64,000 bases of DNA from positions 1 through 64,000 of the forward strand of contig JAIERF010000009.1 in assembly GCA_019747075.1 (NCBI GenBank), in the 5' to 3' direction. The stretch's first letter is position 1; each line of letters opens with the position of its first letter. A model generated the notes under the pieces. That model did not search any database, had not been told where the DNA came from, and saw nothing but the letters and a program-made list of their open reading frames with translations. Both the position numbers and the translations under genes were made by a program. This document shows positions 32,621-42,839 of the stretch, one piece after another. The DNA is from Pseudomonadaceae bacterium (GTDB taxonomy: Bacteria; Pseudomonadota; Gammaproteobacteria; Pseudomonadales; Pseudomonadaceae).

Positions 32621-32980
32621 TCAGGCCGAAGCGGCGTGGGTGCGAAAGCTGAAGTAATAACGCAACGCGTCGATCATCTCGACAAACTCGCCGGGCGGCG
32701 CCACCAGGGCGAAGCCCGAGTCGAAGCTGCCGGGGGTGACGTCTTCGCGGCACCACTGGCAGGTGGCGAAGAAGTCGATGCAATGTACCTGGCCATCCTT
32801 GCCGGGGATTTTCAGGCGCATGTCAAAACGCGCATTGACCAGCATCGGCAGCTGGCTGATCAGCATCAGGCCGTCCACGGATACGTTGCCGATGTAGCCC
32901 ATCGGTTTGTCGGTGATGCGATTGAACACCTTCAGGTAATACGGCAACTGATGGCGCTCAATGCGGCGTTGAATGCGCAT
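32621..32980 (-). CDS. PilZ domain-containing protein
   Basis: 'RRIERHQLPYYLKVFNRITDKPMGYIGNVSVDGLMLIS' (R-x3-R and (D/N)xSxxG motifs). Confidence 0.9.
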   Translation of the reverse strand: MRIQRRIERHQLPYYLKVFNRITDKPMGYIGNVSVDGLMLISQLPMLVNARFDMRLKIPGKDGQVHCIDFFATCQWCREDVTPGSFDSGFALVAPPGEFVEMIDALRYYFSFRTHAASA

Positions 32981-33042
32981 GCTGGCAGATCGCTATACAG
33001 GGGGAGCTGAGTATGGTCACACAATTGACCGATACGCCAGTT

Positions 33043-33465
33043 TCAGCGACACCGTTCGGCCACTTGCGCGCTGAGCCGGCGACGAGCGGCGTCAATTTCC
33101 TCGTCGCTGTAATAGCTGCGCCCGCCTTTGCCATCATCCTTGTAAAAGGTTCCGCCTTGGCCCAACTGCGCCTGGCTGTCGCGCAGACGCTGGCAGTCCT
33201 GAGCTTGCTTGGCCTGCTCTTGGCGATTGACGGCGGCGGCCTGTTGTTGCTCTTCGCGGCGCGCGGCAAAGAAGCGTTCGGTGCGCGCTTCACGCTCCAC
33301 GGTAGCCGCATCGCGCTGGATCACCTGGGGCTTGACCTCGACCTGCACCGCCCCGGCCTGCGGCGTTTCGCCAAAATGCACGCGGCCATTGGCGTCGGTC
33401 CAGCGGTACACCTCGGCCAACGCCAGGCTTGGTAATAACAGGGTGCATAACCACAATTGCCGCAT
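33043..33465 (-). CDS. DUF4124 domain-containing protein
   Basis: Signal peptide + 'AEVYRWTDANGRVHFGETP'. Confidence 0.9.
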   Translation of the reverse strand: MRQLWLCTLLLPSLALAEVYRWTDANGRVHFGETPQAGAVQVEVKPQVIQRDAATVEREARTERFFAARREEQQQAAAVNRQEQAKQAQDCQRLRDSQAQLGQGGTFYKDDGKGGRSYYSDEEIDAARRRLSAQVAERCR

Positions 33466-33489
33466 GCTGTCGCTCTCCATGACTGCTTC

Positions 33490-33760
33490 CCAGGGTCTGT
33501 TCCCGCTTCATTCGCGGCCGCGCCGGAGCCGGTTTTTGCGCGAGGCAAGGCGCGAGGAGCGCGATTTGGTTATTCCAAATAAGCGACGAGTAACGCCGCC
33601 TCGCACAAAAACAGGCCCGGCCCTTCGGGTTGCGCGAGAAATGGCCCCCGCTGTTGTTGCAGGGCTTGATAAGGGAATGACCATTATCTGCGCCCTGCGC
33701 CTAACCGGGGACCATTTCTCGCAACAACGCGGCTCGCAATGAAACGGGAACAGCCCCTGG
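33490..33760. mobile_element. MITE-like palindromic element with ~24 bp imperfect terminal inverted repeats and no transposase
   Basis: Left ccagggtctgttcccgcttcatt vs reverse complement of right end ccaggggctgttcccgtttcatt; two nested palindromes inside. Confidence 0.75.
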
Positions 33761-33812
33761 CTTATCCCTGACACTGGCGCCACGTCGCCAGTACGACCAA
33801 CGGCCTGTGGTT

Positions 33813-34184
33813 TTACAGCGCCCGCGACACCTTGGCCGGCTCCGCATCACGCAGTTGCCCCAACTGCTCAAGGGTACTCAGGCGCGCCTTGGCCCGGTAG
33901 GCATACTCGGTCTGCGGGTAATGCGAAACAATAAACTGGTAGGTCTGCTGGGCGTCGACAAAAAAGTGCTCACGCTCCAGGCATTGCCCGCGCAACAGGG
34001 AAATTTCCGGCTGCAGGTAGGGCCGCGAACGAATCTGCCGCTGCGCCTGGGACAACTCCAGGGCCACGGCCGCACAGTCGCCGGCGGCGTATTGGCGGTA
34101 GGCATTGTCCAGATGGAAATCTGCCGACATACGGGTACAGGCGCCCAGTACCAGCATCAGGCTTATGACTAACAGGCTGCGCAT
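33813..34184 (-). CDS. Small lipoprotein with TPR-like repeat
   Basis: 'MRSLLVISLMLVLGAC' lipobox; '..AQQTYQFIVSHYPQTEYAYRAKARL'. Confidence 0.8.
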   Translation of the reverse strand: MRSLLVISLMLVLGACTRMSADFHLDNAYRQYAAGDCAAVALELSQAQRQIRSRPYLQPEISLLRGQCLEREHFFVDAQQTYQFIVSHYPQTEYAYRAKARLSTLEQLGQLRDAEPAKVSRAL

Positions 34185-34360
34185 AACGGTGTCCTCCTCG
34201 GCTCTGCAGTGTATCGACCGCCCGCAGCAAATCTCCAGCCCCGTCAGCCGCGCACTTGCGCCCCGAGCATAACCTCCGTTGGGTCGTGGGGCCTGGGGCG
34301 CCTGCCGGCACGGGTGCGCTGCTAGACTGGCGGGCATCGTCGTCTGGCTCTGGAGTTCTC

Positions 34361-35161
34361 ATGCGTTCACTGTGTCTTGGCCTGTTGGGCCTGAGCCTGC
34401 TGGCGGGCTGCTCGCCCACCACCCCGCTGTTTATCGCCCAGATCGGCACCCAGGAAGTGGTCGAATACAAGACCCTGAAGACCAACCGCATGACCGCCGC
34501 CATCGAAGAAGACGGCGATCTGCTGACCTACAGCGCCCAGGCCATCCGCGACAACAAGAGCGCCCAAGCCGAAACCCTGTACCTCAGCGGCTACCAGGAC
34601 AAGAAGCTCGGCGACCAGGTACGCGCCATCGCCCTGTACCAGATCGGCCTGATCTACATGTGCCGCTATAACGATGATCGCGACGACAACAAGGCACTCA
34701 ACTATTTCTATCAGGTGCACAACGAGTTCCCCGCCACCCTCGCCGCCCAGCGCGCCGAGGCACGCATCCAGATGATCCGCCAGCGTGCCCAGGAACCGGT
34801 GCAGCAGAACGCCCGCGAACTGCTCAAGCACTGGAAGCCCAACGACAACCTCGACCTCAACAAATCCAGCCTGGACCCGGACCTGACCCTGCTGTCGCGC
34901 CGCGCCATCCTCAAGGACCGCGTCAGCGAAGCGGAAACCCTCTACAGCCTGGCCCTGGCCGACAGCGGCGTGGCCGCCGACATCAAGGCCAAGGCCCTGT
35001 ACCAGATGGCCCTGATGCACATGGCCGCCGACAACCCCCAGCCTGATCGCGCCAAGGCCATCGACTACCTGCGCCAACTGCTGGCCCAGTACCCGCACAA
35101 TGAGCTGGCCGGCAAGGCCGCCCGCCACCTGGATGCGGCGCTGAACAACGGCATGCCTTAA
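34361..35161 (+). CDS. TPR-type lipoprotein
   Basis: Lipobox 'LLGLSLLAGC'; Sel1/TPR-like repeats to the C-terminus. Confidence 0.8.
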   Translation: MRSLCLGLLGLSLLAGCSPTTPLFIAQIGTQEVVEYKTLKTNRMTAAIEEDGDLLTYSAQAIRDNKSAQAETLYLSGYQDKKLGDQVRAIALYQIGLIYMCRYNDDRDDNKALNYFYQVHNEFPATLAAQRAEARIQMIRQRAQEPVQQNARELLKHWKPNDNLDLNKSSLDPDLTLLSRRAILKDRVSEAETLYSLALADSGVAADIKAKALYQMALMHMAADNPQPDRAKAIDYLRQLLAQYPHNELAGKAARHLDAALNNGMP

Positions 35162-35184
35162 CCAGGCCAGTCCCTTACACTAGG

Positions 35185-35198
35185 CTGATGCACATCAA
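35185..35198. promoter_or_regulatory. Candidate Anr/FNR box upstream of the universal stress protein gene
   Basis: CTGATgcacATCAA vs TTGAT-N4-ATCAA (one mismatch), ~60 bp upstream of the start codon. Confidence 0.6.
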
Positions 35199-35255
35199 GC
35201 GCCGTCTGTGGCGTTTGCGGTGCAATAGCGCATCAGCCAAGTCAAGGTGAGCCCC

Positions 35256-36170
35256 ATGCAACTGCGCCAGCTTCTGGTCGTGATCGACCCGTCCCAACCC
35301 AGCCAACCCGCACTGCAACGCGCCCACTGGCTGGCCCGCGCGACCTCGGCCAAGGTCGAGCTGCTGCTCTGCGAATACAACTCGGCCCTTAGCCACAGCC
35401 TGATTTTCGACAGCGACACCCTGACCAGTGCCCGCGAAGCGCTGCTCGCCAGCCTGCACGCCGAATTGGAAGCCATGGCCGCACCGCTGCGCGAGGAAGG
35501 CCTGCAGGTCAGCGTGCAAGTGCGCTGGGGCAAACCGCTGGAACAGGTGATTCTGCAACTGGTAGCGGAACTGCAGCCCGACCTGCTGCTCAAGTCGACC
35601 CATCACCATCACTCGCTCAAACAGCGGCTATTGGGCAACAGCTGCTGGCAACTGCTGCGTCACTGCCCGGTGCCGCTGTGGCTGGTGCAGCACGGCGAGT
35701 GGCAATGCCGCCAGTTGTGCGCCGCCCTCGACCCGCTGCACGCCGACGACAAACCGGCGGCCCTCGACCAGCAACTGATCGCCGCCGCCCAACTGCTCAG
35801 CGACACCCTCGGCATCCAGCCGCACTACCTGCACAGCTACGCCCCGGTGCCGCAATCGCTGCTGTTCGATAGCGCCCTGGTCAACGACTACGAGCACTAC
35901 CGCCAGCTCTGCGCCACCCAACACCGCGAGGCGTTCGAGCAACTGCTGGCGGATGCCGGCGTGCCGCGCAACCAGGCCCAGCTGCGCGAAGGCTTTGCCG
36001 AAGAGGAAATTGCCCGCTTCGTCCACGAAGAGAAAATCGACCTGCTGCTGATTGGCGCCATCGCCCGCGGCCATCTGGCCAACGCCCTGATCGGCAACAC
36101 CGCCGAGCGCGTGCTGGAGAGTGTCGAGTGCGATTTGCTGATCCTCAAGACGGCCACCGCCAACGTCTGA
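35256..36170 (+). CDS. Tandem-domain universal stress protein (UspE-like)
   Basis: Two Usp domains; 'LLLKSTHHHHSLKQRLLGNSCWQLLRHCPVPLWLV', 'IDLLLIGAIARGHLANALIGNTAERVL'. Confidence 0.9.
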   Translation: MQLRQLLVVIDPSQPSQPALQRAHWLARATSAKVELLLCEYNSALSHSLIFDSDTLTSAREALLASLHAELEAMAAPLREEGLQVSVQVRWGKPLEQVILQLVAELQPDLLLKSTHHHHSLKQRLLGNSCWQLLRHCPVPLWLVQHGEWQCRQLCAALDPLHADDKPAALDQQLIAAAQLLSDTLGIQPHYLHSYAPVPQSLLFDSALVNDYEHYRQLCATQHREAFEQLLADAGVPRNQAQLREGFAEEEIARFVHEEKIDLLLIGAIARGHLANALIGNTAERVLESVECDLLILKTATANV

Positions 36171-36260
36171 ACAATGCCCAGGAAAGTAGTGCCGCGGAAA
36201 AATGACTACAGGGTTGCGGCATAGTAGCCTCGTGCTCTGTCTGAGAAATGGAGCCTTTGC

Positions 36261-37712
36261 ATGACCCTTCGCCGTACCAAAATCGTCGCCACCCTGGGCC
36301 CGGCCAGCAACTCGCCGGAAGTGCTGGAGCAACTGATTCTTGCCGGCCTGGATGTGGCCCGTCTGAACTTCTCCCACGGCAGCCCCGACGAACACAAAGC
36401 CCGCGCCAAGCTGGTACGTGAGATCGCCGCCAAGCACGGCCGCTTTGTCGCCCTGCTCGGCGACCTGCAAGGGCCGAAGATTCGCATCGCCAAGTTCGCC
36501 AACAAGCGTATTGAGCTGAAAGTTGGTGACCCCTTCCGCTTCTCCATCAGCCACCCGCGCGACGCCGGCAACCAAGACGTGGTGTGCATCGACTACCCGG
36601 ACCTGATCACCGACTGCAAGGCCGGCGACGAGCTGCTGCTCGACGATGGCCGGGTGGAAATGCGCGTCGACTCGGTGGGCAGCGATGAGCTGCGTTGCAC
36701 CGTGCTGATCGGCGGCCCGCTGTCCGACCACAAGGGCATCAACCGCCGTGGCGGCGGCCTGACTGCGCCGGCCCTGACCGACAAGGATCGCGCCGACATC
36801 AAACTGGCGGCCGAGATGGAGCTGGACTACCTGGCCGTGTCCTTCCCCCGTGATGCTGCCGATATGCACGAAGCCCGCCGCCTGCGCGACGAAGCCGGCG
36901 GCACGGCCTGGCTGATCGCCAAGGTCGAGCGCGCCGAAGCGGTGGCCGACGACGAAACCCTCGACGGCCTGATCCGCGCCAGCGACGGCGTGATGGTCGC
37001 CCGTGGTGACCTGGCGGTGGAAATCGGCGATGCCGAGCTGGTCGGCATCCAGAAGAAGATCATTGCCCACGCCCGCCACCTGAACAAAGTGGTGATCACC
37101 GCCACCCAGATGATGGAGTCGATGATCAGCAGCCCGATGCCGACCCGCGCCGAAGTCTCGGACGTGGCCAACGCCGCCTTTGACTACACCGACGCCGTGA
37201 TGCTCTCGGCCGAAAGCGCCGCCGGCGCCTACCCGGTAGAAGCGGTCAAGGCCATGGCCCGCGTGTGCCTGGGCGCGGAAAAGCACCCGATCAACAAGGT
37301 TTCGCGTCACCGCCTGGAAGAAAGTTTTGAGCGCTGCGACGAAAGCATCGCCCTGGCCGCTATGTACACCGCTAACCACTTCCCCGGCGTCAAGGCGATC
37401 ATCTGCCTGACCGAAAGTGGCTACACCCCGCTGATCATGTCGCGCATCCGCTCCTCGATGCCGATCTTCGCCTTCTCCCCGCACCGCGAAACCCAGGCCC
37501 GCGTGGCCCTGTTCCGCGGCGTGCAGACGGTGCCGTTCGATGCCGCCGCCCTGCCGGCCGACAAGGTCAGCCAGGCGGCCATCGACGAACTGCTCAAGCG
37601 CGGCGTGGTGCAACAAGGTGACTGGGTGATCCTGACCAAGGGCGACAGCTACCACACCATCGGTGGCACCAACACCATGAAGATCCTCCACGTCGGCGAC
37701 GTCATGGTTTAA
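36261..37712 (+). CDS. pyk: Pyruvate kinase
   Basis: 'RRTKIVATLGPASNSPEVLEQLILAGLDVARLNFSHG', 'VITATQMMESMI'. Confidence 0.97.
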   Translation: MTLRRTKIVATLGPASNSPEVLEQLILAGLDVARLNFSHGSPDEHKARAKLVREIAAKHGRFVALLGDLQGPKIRIAKFANKRIELKVGDPFRFSISHPRDAGNQDVVCIDYPDLITDCKAGDELLLDDGRVEMRVDSVGSDELRCTVLIGGPLSDHKGINRRGGGLTAPALTDKDRADIKLAAEMELDYLAVSFPRDAADMHEARRLRDEAGGTAWLIAKVERAEAVADDETLDGLIRASDGVMVARGDLAVEIGDAELVGIQKKIIAHARHLNKVVITATQMMESMISSPMPTRAEVSDVANAAFDYTDAVMLSAESAAGAYPVEAVKAMARVCLGAEKHPINKVSRHRLEESFERCDESIALAAMYTANHFPGVKAIICLTESGYTPLIMSRIRSSMPIFAFSPHRETQARVALFRGVQTVPFDAAALPADKVSQAAIDELLKRGVVQQGDWVILTKGDSYHTIGGTNTMKILHVGDVMV

Positions 37713-37728
37713 GCCTGTGGGTTAAACC

Positions 37729-37756
37729 AAAAGGCCGCTCATTGAGCGGCCTTTTG
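37729..37756 (+). terminator. Rho-independent terminator
   Basis: aaaaggccgctcattgagcggcctttt. Confidence 0.85.
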
Positions 37757-37794
37757 CGTTGCGGGCGCGTCCCGTCAGCCCATGCAAGTCACGG

Positions 37795-38229
37795 CTACTT
37801 CGGTTGCGCCAGCATGGCCGCGTGCTGATCCAGCATTTTCATCATCATGTCCATCATCGGCATGCCCATGTCCGCACCGTGCATGGCGCCGGGCATGGCC
37901 ATGCCCGCGCCCATGCCGGAACCCGAGCCCATCATGCCCATGCAGCCGCCACCCGGCTGGCTGTGCATCATGGTCATGCTGGCTTTCATCGTCTGCAGGC
38001 TTTCCTGCATGGCCACCTGGCGCTCGGCCGGGGTTTTCGCCGCGGCCAGCTTGTCGTGGGCGGCCTGCATCTTGTGCATCTGTTCCTGCATGGCCTGGGA
38101 ATGCATCGGTTTAGCCGCGACCGGCGCCTGGGCCGGGCTGCCGAGCGGATGGTGTTCATTGACCGCGCAGGCGCTCAGGCTACTGGCCAACAGCACAGCG
38201 GTGAGAAGGGTTTTTACTGAAGTGTGCAT
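37795..38229 (-). CDS. Methionine-rich putative lipoprotein, candidate metal binder
   Basis: Lipobox 'LLASSLSAC'; C-terminal 'CMGMMGSGSGMGAGMAMPGAMHGADMGMPMMDMMMKML'. Confidence 0.75.
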   Translation of the reverse strand: MHTSVKTLLTAVLLASSLSACAVNEHHPLGSPAQAPVAAKPMHSQAMQEQMHKMQAAHDKLAAAKTPAERQVAMQESLQTMKASMTMMHSQPGGGCMGMMGSGSGMGAGMAMPGAMHGADMGMPMMDMMMKMLDQHAAMLAQPK

Positions 38230-38242
38230 GGCAATCTCCTGG

Positions 38243-39253
38243 TTACGGGGGGGTGACGCTTTGGTAGCTGATGCCATTCGGGCCTGCGCCCACCGGATAG
38301 GTGGCGATCACGCGACGAGTGGCGGTGTCGATCACAGCAACGCTGTCGGCCTGCATATTGCTGACGAACACATAGGCGCCGTCATTGCTGATGGCCACCC
38401 CATGGGCGCCCTTGCCGGTGACCAGGCTGGCAAGCACCTGGCGACTGTGCGGATCGACCACCGAAACACGCTCATCCGGCGCCGTGGCGCTGCCCTGATT
38501 GGCCACGTAGACCTCACGACCATCGGCGCTGGCATACAACTGCACCGGCGTGCGACCCACCGCGACTTTGGCGCTGAGCGTGCGGCTGGCGGTATCGATG
38601 ATGCCCAGGGCATTCTCGCCACTCAGCGAGACATAGGCCTGGCGCCCGTCCGCAGCGAAACCCACCTGCACCGGCGCCTTGCCGACGACGATCTGTGCGG
38701 TTTGTGCAAGCGTAGCCGTGTCGATCAGCGACACACTGTCGCCGCCCATATTGGCCACATACAGGCTGCGGCCATCCGGGCTCAGACGCAGGCCATGGGG
38801 GAAAGTGCCGGTCGCCACCGTGGCGATCTGCTTGCGCTGAGCCAGGTCGAACACCCGCAGCAGATTGGCGGCCGAATCACTGACAAACGCCCGCTGCCCG
38901 CTCAGATCAGTGACCACATGGGCCGGATGCTCACCCGCAGGCAGGCTGAACGCCGCGTGCGCCAGCGTCGCCGTGCTGAACACCAGCAGCTGCCCGGCCG
39001 CCGCACTGCCCGCCTGATGGTCGGCGTGCGCCGGCATGCCGACCACCAGCAACCAGCGCCCATCGGGGCTGACCTGCACATTGTGCGGGGCCAGATCGAG
39101 CGCAAAAGTCTTGACCACACCGCTGGCCAGGTCGATCTGGCTGAGCGAGTGGCCCTGCTCATTGGCGGTATACAGCGTGCCGCTGGGAGCCGCCTGGGCC
39201 AGGTTCAAGGTCAGCGCCAGCGCGCTGGCCAACAGCCATTGCATAGGGTTCAT
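38243..39253 (-). CDS. YVTN-type beta-propeller repeat protein, secreted
   Basis: Signal peptide + repeated 'LYVANMGGDSVSLIDTATLAQTAQIVVGKAPVQVGFAADGRQAYVS'. Confidence 0.9.
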   Translation of the reverse strand: MNPMQWLLASALALTLNLAQAAPSGTLYTANEQGHSLSQIDLASGVVKTFALDLAPHNVQVSPDGRWLLVVGMPAHADHQAGSAAAGQLLVFSTATLAHAAFSLPAGEHPAHVVTDLSGQRAFVSDSAANLLRVFDLAQRKQIATVATGTFPHGLRLSPDGRSLYVANMGGDSVSLIDTATLAQTAQIVVGKAPVQVGFAADGRQAYVSLSGENALGIIDTASRTLSAKVAVGRTPVQLYASADGREVYVANQGSATAPDERVSVVDPHSRQVLASLVTGKGAHGVAISNDGAYVFVSNMQADSVAVIDTATRRVIATYPVGAGPNGISYQSVTPP

Positions 39254-39275
39254 GCTGATCGATCCTCCAGGCCGC

Positions 39276-39656
39276 TCACGGCAAGACAAACCGGTAGTGT
39301 TCGGCGTTCTGCCCCGGCAGCGTCAGCTTGAGCATCGCCTTGCTGCCCGCCACGGCACTGAAGGCCTCGGCCGCCATCAGCGAGTTGCCGCCGGAAGGCT
39401 GCAGGGCCAGCACCTGCTTCTTGCCGCCGCTGAGCACGGTCACTTCCGCCGTCGCCCCCTGGCTGGCAATGTCCACGCCGTCATGGTTGCGCAGGTAGAC
39501 CATCAGCATGCCGCCCGCTGCACTCAGCTCGGCATTATTGCCGGAGGCTGCCTCCGTCACCACACCAGCATGCTGGGCCGGCATCGGCGCATCCTCATGG
39601 GCACTCGCCAGCCCCGCCACCACGCTGAGCGTGGCAATCCATAGCAACTTGATCAT
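39276..39656 (-). CDS. Small secreted protein of unknown function in the metal efflux operon
   Basis: Signal peptide, mature N-terminus 'HEDAPMPAQHAG'. Confidence 0.7.
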   Translation of the reverse strand: MIKLLWIATLSVVAGLASAHEDAPMPAQHAGVVTEAASGNNAELSAAGGMLMVYLRNHDGVDIASQGATAEVTVLSGGKKQVLALQPSGGNSLMAAEAFSAVAGSKAMLKLTLPGQNAEHYRFVLP

Positions 39657-39683
39657 GTCTGTTCCTCTGTAAGGGTATGAACG

Positions 39684-42600
39684 TTAAAAGGCGTTTTCAC
39701 TCTGTTGCTCCAGCAAGCGCTGCAAAGGCGCCCGGCCAAACAGCCAGAACAGCAACGGCGTCAGCAGGCTGTCCATCAGGGTCGAGCTGACCAGCCCGCC
39801 GAAGATCACCACCGCCACCGGATGAAGGATTTCCTTACCGGCGGCATCGGCGGCAAACAGCAACGGCAGCAGCGCCAGGGCGGCGGTCAGGGCGGTCATC
39901 AGCACCGGCGTCAGGCGTTCCAGCGAGCCGCGCACAATCAGCGCCTGGCCGAAGCATTCGCCCTCGAATTTGCACAGGTTGATGTAGTGGCTGACCTTGA
40001 GAATGCCGTTGCGGGTGGCAATGCCGGTGAGGGTAATAAAGCCCACCAGGGAGGCCACCGACAGCGAGACGCCCGCCAGCCACATGGCGATCACGCTACC
40101 GATCAGCGCCATGGGGATATTGCCCATGATCAGCAGCGCCAGCCGCGCCGACTGGTAGCGGCTGTAGAGCACCATAAAGATCAGCGCCAGAGACACCAGC
40201 GCCAACCCGGCAATCAGCCGACTGGCCGCCTCCTGAGCCTGGAACTGGCCCTCCAGGCTGACAAAGTAACCCTCCGGCAGGGACTGCGCGGCCAGCAGCG
40301 TGCGGATCTGCGCGATGATCGTGGCCATGTCCGAGCCATCGCTGTTGGCGGCAATCACCAGGCGCCGGCGGCTGTTTTCCCGGCCGACCTGATTGGGTCC
40401 ATCGGCCTCCTCGATGCTCGCCACTTGCGCCAGCGGCACCTTGCCGTGGGGCGTATCGATAAGGATATTGCCCAGGCCCATGGGGTCACGGGCCGAGTCC
40501 GGCAGGCGCACCACCAGGTCGAAGCGTTTGTTGTTGTCGATAATCTGCGTCAGCGTATCGCCTTCGGCCAGGGTCTCCAGGGTTTGCAACAGAGTGCCCG
40601 GCGCCACGCCCAACTGGGCGGCGCGGTCATAGTCGAGGCGCACCTTGATCTGTGGGATCAGCACCTGCTTCTCCACCTGCAGGTCAGTCAGGCCGGGGAT
40701 CTGCGCCAGCTGCGCGTGCAGCCCGGCGGCCGTGGCGCGCAGGGTATCGAGGTCATCACCATAGATTTTCAGGGCGATCTGCGCGCGTACCCCGGACAGC
40801 AGATGGTCCAGGCGATGGGAGATCGGCTGGCCCACCGTCACCGTGGCCGGCAGCAACGCCAGACGCTGGCGGATGTCGGCCATGATCGCCTCGCGCGAGC
40901 GCGCGGACGCCCGCAGGTCGACGTCGATCTCGCTGGAATGCACCCCTTCGGCATGCTCGTCCAGCTCGGCGCGGCCAGTGCGGCGACCCACGCTTTTGAC
41001 CTCGGGCACTTGCAGCAGCAGGTTCTCCGCCAGGCTGCCGATGCGGTTGGACTCACTCAACGAGGTGCCGGGGTTAAGCAGCACACCGATGGTCAGGGTG
41101 CCTTCGTTGAACGCCGGCAAAAAAGCCCTGGGCAAAGACCCCACGCTGGCCACCGCCGCGAGCAGCAACAGCACGGCCGCGATCAGGATGCTGTGGGCAT
41201 GGGCAAACGCGGCCAGCAGAATCCGCCGCTGCGCACGCTTGAGCCAGGTCACCAACGGCGAGTCGCCGTGAGCGATCTGCTGCATCCGTGGCAGCAGGTA
41301 ATAACAGAGCACCGGCGTCACTGTCAGGGCCACCGCCAGGCTGGCCAGAATCGAGGTGATATAGGCCACGCCCAACGGCGCGAACAGCCGCCCTTCGATC
41401 CCCGGCAAGGCAAACAGCGGGACAAACACCAGCACCACCACCAGAGTCGCGACGACCACCCCAGAACGCACCTCGTTGCAGGCTGCGGCGATCACCTTGA
41501 GGATGCTGAGCGCATTGCTCGGGCGCTGTTCCTTGAGGCGGCGCAGGACGTTTTCGACATCCACCAACGCATCGTCCACCAGCTCGCCAATGGCAATCGC
41601 CAGGCCGCCGAGGGTCATCACATTGACCGACAAGCCCAGGGCCTTGAACACCAGGAAGGTGATCGCCAGCGAGAGCGGGATGGCGGTCAGGGAGATCAGC
41701 GTGGTGCGCACGTTGAGCAGGAACAGCAGCAGGATGATCGCCACCATGATCGCCCCGTCGCGCAGGGCCTCCTGCACGTTGGCGATCGAGGCATCGATAA
41801 AATCGGCCTGGCGAAAGGACACCTGCGGCGTGCTGATGCCCGGCGGCAAGCGCGTGGCCAGGCTGTCCAGGGCCTGCTCGATCTGCCGGGTCAGGGCGAT
41901 CGAGTCGGCGTTCGGCTGCTTCTGCACGCTGACGATCACCGCCGGTTTACCGGCAAAGCCGCCATCGCCACGTTTGAACGCCGGGGCGAACTTCACCACT
42001 GCCACCTGTTTAAGCAGGATCGGCTGGCCGTTGACCACCTTCACCGCCAGGCTCTGCAAATCCGCCAGGCGGGTGGTGCGGCCCATATGGCGAATCAGGT
42101 ACTCGCGCGCATTCTGCTCCAGGTAGCCGCCGCTGGTGTTGCTGGAAAAGCCCTGCAGCGCGCTGCTCAGTTCGGCATAGCTGACGTCCAGCTGGGCCAT
42201 CATGGCCGAGTCCGGCTCGACCCGGAATTGGCGCACTTCGCCGCCGATGGGGATCACCTGGGCCACGCCCGGAATCGACAGCAAGCGCGGGCGCAGGACG
42301 AAATCCACATACTCGCGCACGGCCATCGGGCTGACCTGGGCCGGGTCGGCCGGCAAGGCGATCAGCATGATCTCGCCCATCACCGAGGAGATCGGCCCCA
42401 TCGCCGGTTTGACCCCCTCCGGCAACTGCTCGCGGACCTCGGCCAGGCGTTCGGCGATCAACTGGCGGTTGCGGTAGATATCCGAACCCCAGGCAAATTC
42501 GGCGTAGACAATCGACAAACCGATACCGGACACCGAGCGCACGCGGGTGACGCCGGGCATGCCGTTGAGGGCAGTTTCCAGCGGGAAGCTGACCAGCTGC

Positions 42601-42785
42601 TCGACCTCTTCCGGGGCCATGCCGCCGGCTTCGCTCATGATCGTGACGGTGGGCTTGTTCAGGTCCGGGAACACATCCACCGGCATCTGCTGCGCCGTCA
42701 GGCCGCCATAGAGCAGGACGATCACCGCAAACGCCAGGACAAACAGGCGGTTGTGCAGGCTGTGCGTGACGATCCAGTTAAACAT
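39684..42785 (-). CDS. Heavy-metal efflux RND (HME family, CusA/CzcA-like) permease
   Basis: '[49 protein letters not shown]'. Confidence 0.93.
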   Translation of the reverse strand: MFNWIVTHSLHNRLFVLAFAVIVLLYGGLTAQQMPVDVFPDLNKPTVTIMSEAGGMAPEEVEQLVSFPLETALNGMPGVTRVRSVSGIGLSIVYAEFAWGSDIYRNRQLIAERLAEVREQLPEGVKPAMGPISSVMGEIMLIALPADPAQVSPMAVREYVDFVLRPRLLSIPGVAQVIPIGGEVRQFRVEPDSAMMAQLDVSYAELSSALQGFSSNTSGGYLEQNAREYLIRHMGRTTRLADLQSLAVKVVNGQPILLKQVAVVKFAPAFKRGDGGFAGKPAVIVSVQKQPNADSIALTRQIEQALDSLATRLPPGISTPQVSFRQADFIDASIANVQEALRDGAIMVAIILLLFLLNVRTTLISLTAIPLSLAITFLVFKALGLSVNVMTLGGLAIAIGELVDDALVDVENVLRRLKEQRPSNALSILKVIAAACNEVRSGVVVATLVVVLVFVPLFALPGIEGRLFAPLGVAYITSILASLAVALTVTPVLCYYLLPRMQQIAHGDSPLVTWLKRAQRRILLAAFAHAHSILIAAVLLLLAAVASVGSLPRAFLPAFNEGTLTIGVLLNPGTSLSESNRIGSLAENLLLQVPEVKSVGRRTGRAELDEHAEGVHSSEIDVDLRASARSREAIMADIRQRLALLPATVTVGQPISHRLDHLLSGVRAQIALKIYGDDLDTLRATAAGLHAQLAQIPGLTDLQVEKQVLIPQIKVRLDYDRAAQLGVAPGTLLQTLETLAEGDTLTQIIDNNKRFDLVVRLPDSARDPMGLGNILIDTPHGKVPLAQVASIEEADGPNQVGRENSRRRLVIAANSDGSDMATIIAQIRTLLAAQSLPEGYFVSLEGQFQAQEAASRLIAGLALVSLALIFMVLYSRYQSARLALLIMGNIPMALIGSVIAMWLAGVSLSVASLVGFITLTGIATRNGILKVSHYINLCKFEGECFGQALIVRGSLERLTPVLMTALTAALALLPLLFAADAAGKEILHPVAVVIFGGLVSSTLMDSLLTPLLFWLFGRAPLQRLLEQQSENAF

Positions 42786-42839
42786 TCGCCCTCTCCAGGC
42801 AGGCCGCGCGGGCAGTGATGGGGTCAAAATGGTGCATGG

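Noticed and set aside
33508-33783. 91 aa minus-strand ORF within the TIR element
   Set aside because: Falls inside palindromic DNA, no RBS or family; likely non-coding.
33773-33792. ACTGGCG-CCACGT-CGCCAGT hairpin as a terminator
   Set aside because: No T tract on either strand; recorded only as an isolated palindrome.
35628-37691. 687 aa minus-strand ORF
   Set aside because: Antisense of usp and pyruvate kinase; composition (Gly/His/Val/Asp) is a shadow-frame artefact.
39705-42818. 1037 aa plus-strand ORF (Gln/His/Arg-rich)
   Set aside because: Antisense of the RND permease; low-complexity composition typical of the complementary frame in high-GC DNA.
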